Position numbers and translations under genes: made by a program | Shown here: positions 16,515 through 22,579 of the stretch, in pieces | Position numbering within the stretch: position 1 is the stretch's first letter | How the letters are laid out: each line of letters begins with the position of its first letter | NCBI GenBank assembly: GCA_002325785.1 | Contig: DCSU01000150.1 | Coordinates: 1-22,579 of the forward strand | Reading direction: 5' to 3' | DNA length: 22,579 nucleotides | From: Bacteroidales bacterium UBA1458 | GTDB lineage: Bacteria; Bacteroidota; Bacteroidia; Bacteroidales; VadinHA17 | The notes under the pieces: generated by a model | What the model was told of the DNA's origin: nothing | The model's database searches: none | The model's input: only the letters and a program-made list of their open reading frames with translations

Positions 16515-17227
16515 AACCGTTCAGGGCTGATCTTCATATTCACTCCCTCCTTTCGCCCTGCGGCTCACTTGACATGAGTCCTGCAGCAATCATCCGTCAT
16601 GCTGCTGCGAGAGGGCTTGATATGATTGCTGTCTCTGATCACAACACCACACTTCATTGCGAGCTGATGGTGACCCTCGGCCGCGAGGCAGGCATTACCG
16701 TCCTCAGGGCTGCGGAGGTTACAAGCTCCGAAGAGGTCCATTCACTTGTGATACTCCCTGACAGCGAGGCCAGAGTCTCCTTTCAGGCGTGGCTGGAGCA
16801 GCACTGTAGCTTTGCCCCCCATGATCCGAAGATCTTCGGTGACCAGGTGGTAATTGACAGGGATGAAAACATCATCACCGAGATTAACCACTTTCTGCCT
16901 GCAGCGCTGAATGCCACCCTTGACGAGGTTGAGGCCGCAGCTCACCGTCACGGCGCACTCTTTATCCCGGCCCACATTGACCGGCCTTCGTTCAGTATCA
17001 CCAGCCAGCTGGGATTCATCCCCGAAGATCTCTACATAGATGCCATTGAGGTCGTCGGCGCAGCACCTGACCTCCTCTATCCCATCATACGTAACTCCGA
17101 TGCACACATTCCCGAACATATTGGCCGGCGTTACACCACATACATGCTTGACCATCCGTCATTCACAGAGCTGTCATTGGCACTGAGAAGCGAAGACGGA
17201 AGGCATATAATCTCCTCACAGCGATGA
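16511..17227 (+). CDS. PHP-domain phosphoesterase-like protein
   Basis: A 238-residue single PHP domain, a predicted metal-dependent phosphoesterase. Typical metal-site motifs are seen in order: DLHIHS (Asp7, His9, His11), SDHN (Asp43, His44), Glu69 (RAAEVT), His77 (EEVHSLV), His155 (PAHIDR) and Asp197/His199 (NSDAH). The set is complete, so catalysis is likely rather than degenerate. The substrate is unknown: PHP proteins act on phosphate esters of sugars, nucleotides and phosphoamino acids. Four-base overlaps with both neighbours (ATGA) place it firmly within the sensor block. It might remove a phosphate placed by the ATPases or degrade a nucleotide messenger, which is inference. Confidence 0.85.
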   Translation: MKPFRADLHIHSLLSPCGSLDMSPAAIIRHAAARGLDMIAVSDHNTTLHCELMVTLGREAGITVLRAAEVTSSEEVHSLVILPDSEARVSFQAWLEQHCSFAPHDPKIFGDQVVIDRDENIITEINHFLPAALNATLDEVEAAAHRHGALFIPAHIDRPSFSITSQLGFIPEDLYIDAIEVVGAAPDLLYPIIRNSDAHIPEHIGRRYTTYMLDHPSFTELSLALRSEDGRHIISSQR

Positions 17228-17775
17228 AGGAGATAGCTCTTCATATTATGGATATAGCCCAGAACTCCATCAGGGCCGGCGCAGATGAGATCATGATCTC
17301 GGTCAGCGAGGCACCCTCATCGGACACCTTTACCATGACTATCAATGATAATGGCAAAGGCATGGATGAAGAGACACGCAGGAAGGCCACCGACCCGTGG
17401 TTCACCTCACGCACCACCCGAAGAGTGGGTATGGGACTGCCCCTGCTGCAGATGAACGCCCGGCTCTCCGGCGGTGAAATGATAATCACCTCTGCTCCGG
17501 GCCAGGGAACTAAAGTCGCCGCCACCTTCGGGTATCACCATCTTGACAGACCTCCCCTGGGCGATGTAAGCGGTACAATAGCACTGCTCATCTCAGCCAA
17601 TCCTGCCATCAACATCATCTATACCCACTCTTTCGAAGGAACTGAATGGAGTATCTCAACAGCAGAGATAATTGAGGAACTTGGTTTAGAGGCCGTGACA
17701 GACCTGACGATTGTCAGATCACTGAAAGAGATCATCAGCGAAAACCTTGCTGAGATAACAAATTTCAAAGCATGA
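17224..17775 (+). CDS. Histidine-kinase-type ATPase without phospho-acceptor domain
   Basis: A 183-residue protein that begins straight at the HATPase_c N-box (HIMDIAQNSIRAGA, Asn14). It continues with the G1 box (DNGKGMD, residues 42-48) and the ATP lid/G2 (TSRTTRRVGMGLPLL, ~residues 61-75); the following strand ends near residue 101. There is no H-box/dimerisation domain and no sensor region, so autophosphorylation on a canonical histidine is not possible within this chain. The last ~80 residues are an extra domain I do not recognise, holding NPAINIIYTHSFEG. It is the last gene of the six-gene block and lies 94 bases upstream of the hydrogenase structural genes. Similar ATPases are found in hyd operons of thermophilic Firmicutes. 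Confidence 0.82.
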   Translation: MKEIALHIMDIAQNSIRAGADEIMISVSEAPSSDTFTMTINDNGKGMDEETRRKATDPWFTSRTTRRVGMGLPLLQMNARLSGGEMIITSAPGQGTKVAATFGYHHLDRPPLGDVSGTIALLISANPAINIIYTHSFEGTEWSISTAEIIEELGLEAVTDLTIVRSLKEIISENLAEITNFKA

Positions 17776-17812
17776 TATGACAAATATTAGGAATTTAGTA
17801 ACTTATCCGGGG

Positions 17813-17820
17813 TAGTTTTG
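17813..17820 (+). promoter_or_regulatory. -7 box of the hydrogenase structural genes
   Basis: TAGTTTTG matches TAnnTTTG, 49 bases before the ATG at 17870, in the only sizeable gap of the hydrogenase locus (17776-17869). No good -33 box is present (TTTA at 17794-17797, 15-base spacing), which suggests an activator or weak basal promoter. A 5-bp inverted repeat TTTTG-N5-CAAAA (17816-17830) overlaps it. Read-through from the upstream block is also possible because I see no terminator between. Confidence 0.5.
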
Positions 17821-17869
17821 CGGATCAAAAAAATGAAAACAAAATATACATTACATAATATCAATTGAA

Positions 17870-18262
17870 ATGGGAAAACTTAAATCACTGGCAGACTTGA
17901 AAAAAATCCGTGAAGAAGCACGGACAAGGCTTGATCTGAGGGTCAAAGGCGACAGCCCGGAAGGACTCGTTCAGGTTAAGGTTGCCATGGCCACCTGCGG
18001 CATCGCATCAGGAGCCAAGCCGATAATGGATTTCTTTGTTGATGAGCTCGACAAGAGAGGCATCGGCGCTATCGTGACCCAGACAGGATGCATGGGTTAC
18101 TGTTATGCCGAACCCACCGTTGAGGTACAACTCCCGGGCCAGGAGCCCGTGGTATACGGATTTGTCGACAAAAAAAGGGCCGACGAGATCATTGAGAAAT
18201 ATATTAAGAACGGTGAACTGGTTGACGGAATCATACCGGTAAACTATGAAAAAATAGACTAA
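17870..18262 (+). CDS. Thioredoxin-like [2Fe-2S] ferredoxin, HndB-like accessory subunit
   Basis: A 130-residue protein. After a charged N-terminal helix, residues ~34-120 form a thioredoxin-like ferredoxin domain. Cysteines occur at 43 (ATCGIASGA), 74 and 78 (TGCMGYC), and nowhere else. Normal thioredoxin-like ferredoxins use four cysteines (C-x4-C ... C-x3-C), so the second cysteine of the first pair is replaced and either another ligand or no stable cluster is expected. Related small proteins accompany NADH-linked [FeFe] hydrogenases (HndB of Desulfovibrio Hnd; a similar Thermotoga protein). It is the first gene of the structural block, 20 bases before hydB. Likely an electron-transfer or assembly subunit. 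Confidence 0.8.
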   Translation: MGKLKSLADLKKIREEARTRLDLRVKGDSPEGLVQVKVAMATCGIASGAKPIMDFFVDELDKRGIGAIVTQTGCMGYCYAEPTVEVQLPGQEPVVYGFVDKKRADEIIEKYIKNGELVDGIIPVNYEKID

Positions 18263-18266
18263 TCTC

Positions 18267-18285
18267 AGGGAGGAAAAGGATAATG
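18267..18285 (+). promoter_or_regulatory. Strong Shine-Dalgarno site of hydB
   Basis: AGGGAGG (18267-18273) followed by AAAAGGATA ends directly at the ATG at 18283, giving 9 bases between the core and the start. It fixes the start of hydB and is stronger than usual for this phylum. Confidence 0.7.
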
Positions 18286-20076
18286 TCAAAATTCAGAATG
18301 CACCTTCTTGTCTGCGGCGGAACCGGTTGTCGCGCCTCGGAAAGCAATCTCATAGCTGAGAACCTGAAGAAGGAACTTGAAGAAAAAGGCCTCAGTAACG
18401 AGGTGCAGGTGATTATGACCGGTTGTTTCGGTTTCTGCGAAAAGGGACCCGTGGTAAAGGTTATGCCTGACAACACATTCTATGTACAGGTTAAACCCGA
18501 AGACGCTCCTGTAATAGTGGCTGAGCACGTCATCAAGGGAAGACCGGTTAACAGGCTGCTCTACGTTGATCCGAAGACCAAAGAGCATGTAAGCGATTCA
18601 AAGCATATGGGTTTCTACCGGAAACAGATCCGCATCGCCCTGCGCAACTGCGGTTTCATCAACCCGGAGAACATAGACGAATACATTGCCCGTGAAGGAT
18701 ATGCAGCACTGGGCAAATGCCTGTCTGAACTCACTCCTGAAGGCGTCATTGACATCGTAAAGAAGTCAGGACTGCGCGGACGGGGCGGCGCCGGATTCCC
18801 CACCGGATTAAAGTGGGAGATAGCATCAAGGAACAAAGCTGATCAGAAATATGTTGTCTGCAATGCTGACGAGGGTGACCCGGGAGCATTCATGGACCGG
18901 TCCGTCCTTGAGGGCGACCCGCACTCCGTGCTGGAGGCAATGGCCATCTGCGGTTATGCAATGGGAGCATCGAAGGGCCTGATCTATATCAGGGCTGAAT
19001 ATCCGCTGGCCATCCAGCGCCTGAAGGTGGCAATAGGCCAGGCACGTGAATACGGCGTGCTGGGCAATAATATCTTCGGAACTGACTTCAGCTTCGACAT
19101 TGAGATGCGTTACGGAGCAGGAGCATTCGTATGCGGTGAAGAGACAGCGCTGATCCACTCAATGGAGGGCATGCGCGGTGAACCCACCAACAAGCCCCCC
19201 TTCCCTGCTGAAAGCGGGTTCATGGGCAAACCCTCAAACGTCAACAACGTTGAGACCTTTGCAAGTGTACCTGTTATTATAAACAAGGGCTGGGAATGGT
19301 ATTCCTCAATAGGAACCGAAAAATCAAAAGGCACCAAGGTATTCGCTCTTGCCGGGAAAATTAATAATGTCGGCCTGATAGAGGTACCCATGGGAACCAC
19401 ACTTCGCGAGATAATCTACGAAATCGGCGGCGGCATCAAGAACGGCAAGAAGTTCAAGGCTGTACAGACCGGCGGGCCTTCCGGCGGCTGCCTGACAGAA
19501 AAGCATCTGGACACCCCCATCGACTTTGACAACCTGATTGCTGTAGGATCAATGATGGGTTCAGGTGGCATGATTGTCATGGATGAAGACGACTGTATGG
19601 TCTCCATCGCCAAGTTCTTCCTGGAATTCACAGTTGAGGAGTCATGCGGGAAGTGCGCTCCATGCCGCATCGGGAACAAGAGGGTGCATGAGCTGCTGAC
19701 ACACATCACCAAGGGTAACGGCACGCTGGCCGACCTTGACCGTCTGAAGAACATGTGCAATGTCATCAAGGACACTTCGCTATGCGGTCTTGGCCAGACA
19801 TCACCCAACCCTGTCCTCTCGACAATGGCTAACTTCATGGACGAGTATCTGGCTCACGTTACGGAGAAGAGATGTCCTGCCGGGCAATGCCGTGACCTGA
19901 TGAAGTACACCATCGATATTGAAAAGTGCGTAGGGTGTACTGCATGTGCAAGAGGATGCCCTGTCAACGCAATAACAGGCGAACGCAAAGGGCCGCACTT
20001 CATTGACCTGGAGAAATGCATAAAATGTGGCGCCTGCTTCGAGAAATGCAAGTTTGGCGCAGTGCTAATCAACTAA
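18283..20076 (+). CDS. hydB: NADH-dependent [FeFe] hydrogenase, HydB (NuoF-like) subunit
   Basis: FMN- and NADH-binding subunit of the cytoplasmic HydABC hydrogenase, 597 residues. Domains in order: a thioredoxin-like [2Fe-2S] domain (Cys11, Cys16, Cys48, Cys52); a NuoF flavin/NAD core starting near residue 160 (GLRGRGGAGFPTG from Gly163); and a SLBB-like segment (~residues 350-410). A [4Fe-4S] site follows with Cys455, Cys458, Cys461 and Cys501 (ESCGKCAPC). The C-terminal two-cluster ferredoxin has Cys549/552/555/559 and Cys579/582/585/589. All ligands are intact, matching bifurcating HydB proteins in layout. It transfers electrons between NADH, ferredoxin and HydA. The start is fixed by a strong Shine-Dalgarno, and hydA follows after 17 bases. 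Confidence 0.96.
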   Translation: MSKFRMHLLVCGGTGCRASESNLIAENLKKELEEKGLSNEVQVIMTGCFGFCEKGPVVKVMPDNTFYVQVKPEDAPVIVAEHVIKGRPVNRLLYVDPKTKEHVSDSKHMGFYRKQIRIALRNCGFINPENIDEYIAREGYAALGKCLSELTPEGVIDIVKKSGLRGRGGAGFPTGLKWEIASRNKADQKYVVCNADEGDPGAFMDRSVLEGDPHSVLEAMAICGYAMGASKGLIYIRAEYPLAIQRLKVAIGQAREYGVLGNNIFGTDFSFDIEMRYGAGAFVCGEETALIHSMEGMRGEPTNKPPFPAESGFMGKPSNVNNVETFASVPVIINKGWEWYSSIGTEKSKGTKVFALAGKINNVGLIEVPMGTTLREIIYEIGGGIKNGKKFKAVQTGGPSGGCLTEKHLDTPIDFDNLIAVGSMMGSGGMIVMDEDDCMVSIAKFFLEFTVEESCGKCAPCRIGNKRVHELLTHITKGNGTLADLDRLKNMCNVIKDTSLCGLGQTSPNPVLSTMANFMDEYLAHVTEKRCPAGQCRDLMKYTIDIEKCVGCTACARGCPVNAITGERKGPHFIDLEKCIKCGACFEKCKFGAVLIN

Positions 20077-20093
20077 AGAGAGGTAGATTAACG

Positions 20094-21872
20094 ATGGAAA
20101 CAATTAAACTGACAATAGACAACAAACAGATTGAAGTCGAGAAGGGAACCACCATCCTCGATGCAGCAAGGAAGATGGGGATTGACATCCCCACCCTGTG
20201 CCACATGAAGCTTGACGATCTGAATATAGAGAACAAACCAGGCGGTTGCAGGATATGCGTAGTCGAGGTACACGGACGCAGAAATCTCTCTCCCTCATGC
20301 ATCACCAAGTGCGATGACGGAGCAGTTATACGGACCCATACTCCCAGGGTATTGAATGCCCGCAGGACAGTAATGGAGTTCATCCTATCGGACCACCCGA
20401 AGGATTGCCTCATATGCCCCAAATCGGGTCACTGCGACCTGCAGGATATGGCCAACAGACTTGGCATCAGAGAGATACCCGGACAGGAGATTGCGGAGAT
20501 GTCGACCTACAGGAAAGACACTTCGCCATCAATCATACGTGATCTTGACAAGTGTATCATGTGCCGCCGTTGCGAGATGATGTGCAATGAGGTTCAGACC
20601 GTTGGCGCCCTCTCGGCTGTCAACAGGGGCTTCATGGCTGTTGTTGCGCCTGCCTTCGAGCAGAACCTTGAATATTCGCCCTGCACCTACTGCGGTCAGT
20701 GTGTTGCGGTATGCCCCACGGGCGCGCTTACAGAGGTAGACCACACCCGAGATGTGCTCCGCGCCATTGTTGACCCCACAAAGACAGTGGTGGTTCAGAC
20801 GGCTCCTGCAGTTCGCGCTGCACTGGGTGAAGAGTTCGGCATGAAACCAGGCACCCTTGTGACAGGCAAACTGGTTGCCGCACTCAAAGAACTCGGGTTT
20901 GACTATGTGTTCGACACCGACTTCGCCGCTGACCTTACAATCATGGAAGAGGGTACCGAGCTGCTCAACAGGCTGGGTAAGTTCCTGAAAGGCGACAAGG
21001 ATGCCAATATTCCTATTCTGACCTCATGCTGTCCGGGCTGGGTGAACTTCTTTGAGCATAACTTCCCTGATCTTAAGGATGTGCCATCAACGTCAAAATC
21101 GCCCCAGCAGATGTTCGGAGCAATTGCCAAAACATACTTTGCAGATAAGATAAAAATCAAGCGTCAGGATATGGTGGTTGTATCCATCATGCCCTGCCTG
21201 GCCAAGAAGTACGAGAGCCAGAGACCGGAGTTCGCGGTCGATGGCAATCCCGATGTCGACTTCTCCATCTCCACACGTGAGCTGGCTCATTTCATCAGAC
21301 AGGCTAACATCGACTTCAACAACCTGCCGGATAAGGACTTCGACAAGCCCCTGGGAGAGTCAACCGGCGCAGGCGTTATCTTCGGTAACACCGGCGGTGT
21401 CATTGAAGCTGCCGTGCGTACAGCTTACGAACTGTATACAGGCAAGAAGCTCAGCCGTCTCGACTTCAATGAACTGAGAGGCATGGATGGTGTCAGGCAA
21501 GCTACCATAGACTTTGACGGCTTCCCGCTGAACATCGGCATAGCCCACGGTCTGGGCAACGCCCGCAAGCTGCTCGACGACGTCAGAGCCGGTCGGTCGA
21601 AATTCCATGCCATTGAGGTCATGGCCTGCCCCGGCGGATGCATAGGCGGAGGCGGACAGCCACTGCATCATGGCGATTCCTCAATACTGAAGGCCAGAGC
21701 AGCGGCACTTTATGAGGAGGATAAGAACAAACCCATCAGGGTATCACACGAGAACCCATATATAATTCAGCTCTATAAGGAATTCCTTGGCGAGCCCAAT
21801 AGCGAGAAGGCACATCACCTGCTGCATACACACTATTTTGACAGGAAAGCAAAGATCATCGTCAAACAGTGA
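20094..21872 (+). CDS. hydA: NADH-dependent [FeFe] hydrogenase, catalytic subunit HydA
   Basis: Catalytic H2-evolving/oxidising subunit, 592 residues. The frame is open from 20016, but the ATG at 20094 follows a purine-rich site (AAAGAGAGG) and gives the usual N-terminus, a [2Fe-2S] domain with Cys36, Cys52, Cys55 and Cys69. Next are a His-Cys3 [4Fe-4S] cluster (His101, Cys105, Cys108, Cys114) and a two-cluster ferredoxin (Cys154/157/160/164 and Cys197/200/203/207). The H-cluster domain has the three canonical loops: TSCCPGW (Cys312 proton relay, Cys313), MPCLAKKYE (Cys368) and MACPGGCIGGGGQP (Cys512, Cys516). The small-subunit domain closes the protein. There is no C-terminal [2Fe-2S] extension as in Thermotoga HydA. 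This fits a trimeric, ferredoxin- and NAD-linked (group A3-type) enzyme. The HydEFG maturases are not in the window. Confidence 0.97.
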   Translation: METIKLTIDNKQIEVEKGTTILDAARKMGIDIPTLCHMKLDDLNIENKPGGCRICVVEVHGRRNLSPSCITKCDDGAVIRTHTPRVLNARRTVMEFILSDHPKDCLICPKSGHCDLQDMANRLGIREIPGQEIAEMSTYRKDTSPSIIRDLDKCIMCRRCEMMCNEVQTVGALSAVNRGFMAVVAPAFEQNLEYSPCTYCGQCVAVCPTGALTEVDHTRDVLRAIVDPTKTVVVQTAPAVRAALGEEFGMKPGTLVTGKLVAALKELGFDYVFDTDFAADLTIMEEGTELLNRLGKFLKGDKDANIPILTSCCPGWVNFFEHNFPDLKDVPSTSKSPQQMFGAIAKTYFADKIKIKRQDMVVVSIMPCLAKKYESQRPEFAVDGNPDVDFSISTRELAHFIRQANIDFNNLPDKDFDKPLGESTGAGVIFGNTGGVIEAAVRTAYELYTGKKLSRLDFNELRGMDGVRQATIDFDGFPLNIGIAHGLGNARKLLDDVRAGRSKFHAIEVMACPGGCIGGGGQPLHHGDSSILKARAAALYEEDKNKPIRVSHENPYIIQLYKEFLGEPNSEKAHHLLHTHYFDRKAKIIVKQ

Positions 21873-21903
21873 GATCCTGGATAATAACATAAAATTCAAA
21901 GAG

Positions 21904-22386
21904 ATGTCAAGTATAAAGATAGAACTGAGACAACAGGATGTTGATAAGATCAACGAGATATGTGACTCATTCAACAATGAACCGCTGGAGCTGATAAACG
22001 TACTGCACAAGACGCAGGAGCATTTCGGTTATCTCCCGGCAGAGGTACAGGAGGCCATAGCTTCAAAGATGAATATTGCAACGGCCAGGGTATACGGTGT
22101 TGTGACCTTCTATTCATTCTTCACCATGACGCCCAAGGGCAAGCATCCTATCAGCATCTGCATGGGTACTGCATGCTATGTCAGAGGCGCAGAAAAAGTG
22201 CTTGATGAGTTCAAAAAAGAGCTCGCCCTGCAGGTGGGGCAGACAACTGCTGACGGCAAATTCTCACTGTCAAGCCTCCGTTGCGTAGGCGCCTGCGGTC
22301 TTGCACCGGTGGTGCTCGTGGGTGATAAGACTTACGGCAGGGTTGCCCCCGATGATGTGAAATCCATACTCAAGGAATACGAGTAG
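21904..22386 (+). CDS. hydC: NADH-dependent [FeFe] hydrogenase, HydC (NuoE-like) subunit
   Basis: A 160-residue NuoE-type thioredoxin-like [2Fe-2S] subunit of HydABC. The N-terminal helical part (residues 1-80, HKTQEHFGYLP typical of NuoE) is followed by the cluster domain with Cys86-x4-Cys91 and Cys127-x3-Cys131, all four ligands present. The open frame extends to 21787, inside hydA. The ATG at 21904 after AAAGAG gives the normal NuoE length and a 31-base gap to hydA. It is the last gene of the operon, with a strong terminator right after the stop. It passes electrons from the flavin of HydB. Confidence 0.95.
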   Translation: MSSIKIELRQQDVDKINEICDSFNNEPLELINVLHKTQEHFGYLPAEVQEAIASKMNIATARVYGVVTFYSFFTMTPKGKHPISICMGTACYVRGAEKVLDEFKKELALQVGQTTADGKFSLSSLRCVGACGLAPVVLVGDKTYGRVAPDDVKSILKEYE

Positions 22387-22422
22387 AAAAAAAAGAGGCC
22401 GGCGAAACCGGCCTCTTTTTTT
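22387..22422 (+). terminator. Strong intrinsic terminator of the hydrogenase operon
   Basis: Starts at the base after the hydC stop codon. GAGGCCGG (22395-22402) pairs with CCGGCCTC (22408-22415) around a CGAAA loop, flanked by eight A before and seven T after. The A and T runs make it work in both directions. Confidence 0.95.
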
Positions 22423-22424
22423 CT

Positions 22425-22579
22425 GGCAATAGGCAGTGGGGAGTAGGCAGTAGTGATATTGGTTGGAGGCCATAAAGCATTGCAGAATTGCGATTTGCGA
22501 TTTGCGAATTTTGAATAAATCGACAATCGAAAATCTGAAATCGAAAATTCTTCTACTGCCTATTGCCTACTGCCTACTG
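22425..22579. repeat. Heptamer-periodic inverted-repeat element (cut by the window end)
   Basis: Left array: four 7-base units at 22425-22452 (GGCAATA, GGCAGTG, GGGAGTA, GGCAGTA). Right array: TACTGCC, TATTGCC, TACTGCC and a partial unit at 22554-22579, the reverse complement of the left array, so together they could form a stem of about 28 bases. Between them, 22486-22551 is also built of near 7-base units: GCGATTT-type on the left and CGAAAAT/CTGAAAT-type on the right, again roughly inverted. Only 22453-22485 looks unique. No ORF of note. Similar tracts occur between genes in Bacteroidota genomes as far as I recall; function unknown. Confidence 0.7.

Noticed and set aside
20016..20093. Upstream extension of the hydA frame overlapping hydB
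   Set aside because: The added 26 residues are the hydB ferredoxin region read in another frame; a ribosome-binding site and the normal HydA N-terminus start at 20094.
21787..21903. Upstream extension of the hydC frame into hydA
   Set aside because: The added residues are unlike NuoE proteins; the ATG at 21904 gives the standard length and follows AAAGAG.
22425..22579. CRISPR array
   Set aside because: Units are 7 bases without unique spacers and the arrays are inverted to each other.

Overview
The window looks like a chromosomal segment of an anaerobic, fermentative member of the Bacteroidota. Three perfect TAnnTTTG -7 boxes, the promoter type of this phylum, lie upstream of genes, and further near-matches occur. 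There are Gram-negative signal peptides, a lipoprotein with a lipobox, and an oxygen-sensitive [FeFe] hydrogenase. There are no rRNA, tRNA, CRISPR or insertion-sequence signals. No gap between genes exceeds 300 bases.

Left part (1-6200, minus strand): an ion transporter of the CitMHS/ArsB/NhaD type, a small RRM-type RNA-binding protein with its own promoter and a long structured leader, and a two-gene unit of two proline-specific peptidases (dipeptidyl peptidase IV followed by Xaa-Pro aminopeptidase).

Middle part (6340-13860, plus strand): a two-gene unit of an HxxxDG acyltransferase-like protein and a zinc-ribbon six-helix membrane protein. Then come a large secreted M14 metallopeptidase with a C-terminal DJ-1/glutaminase-like domain, peptidase T, and an M28 lipoprotein peptidase whose start overlaps the pepT stop by an ATGA. 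The five peptidases of the window belong to five families (S9B, M24, M14, M20, M28), which suggests peptide-based nutrition.

Right part (13861-22386, plus strand): a hydrogenase locus in two blocks. The first is a tightly packed six-gene block: DRTGG protein, RsbW/RsbT-like ATPase, H-cluster protein with an altered active site, second DRTGG protein, PHP phosphoesterase-like protein, and a histidine-kinase-type ATPase lacking a phospho-acceptor domain. It is preceded by a perfect -7 box and two adjacent TGTTA-N6-TAACA palindromes, which I propose are Rex or Crp/Fnr-type redox operators. The second block, with its own -7 box, encodes a thioredoxin-like [2Fe-2S] protein, HydB (NADH/FMN subunit), HydA (catalytic [FeFe] subunit) and HydC (NuoE-like), and ends in a strong terminator. 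HydABC should couple NADH and reduced ferredoxin oxidation to H2 formation, or the reverse. The first block looks like a dedicated sensor and signalling cassette for it. This cassette is the strongest candidate in the window for an incompletely described system.

The right edge (22425-22579) is an unusual intergenic element built of 7-base units arranged as inverted arrays.
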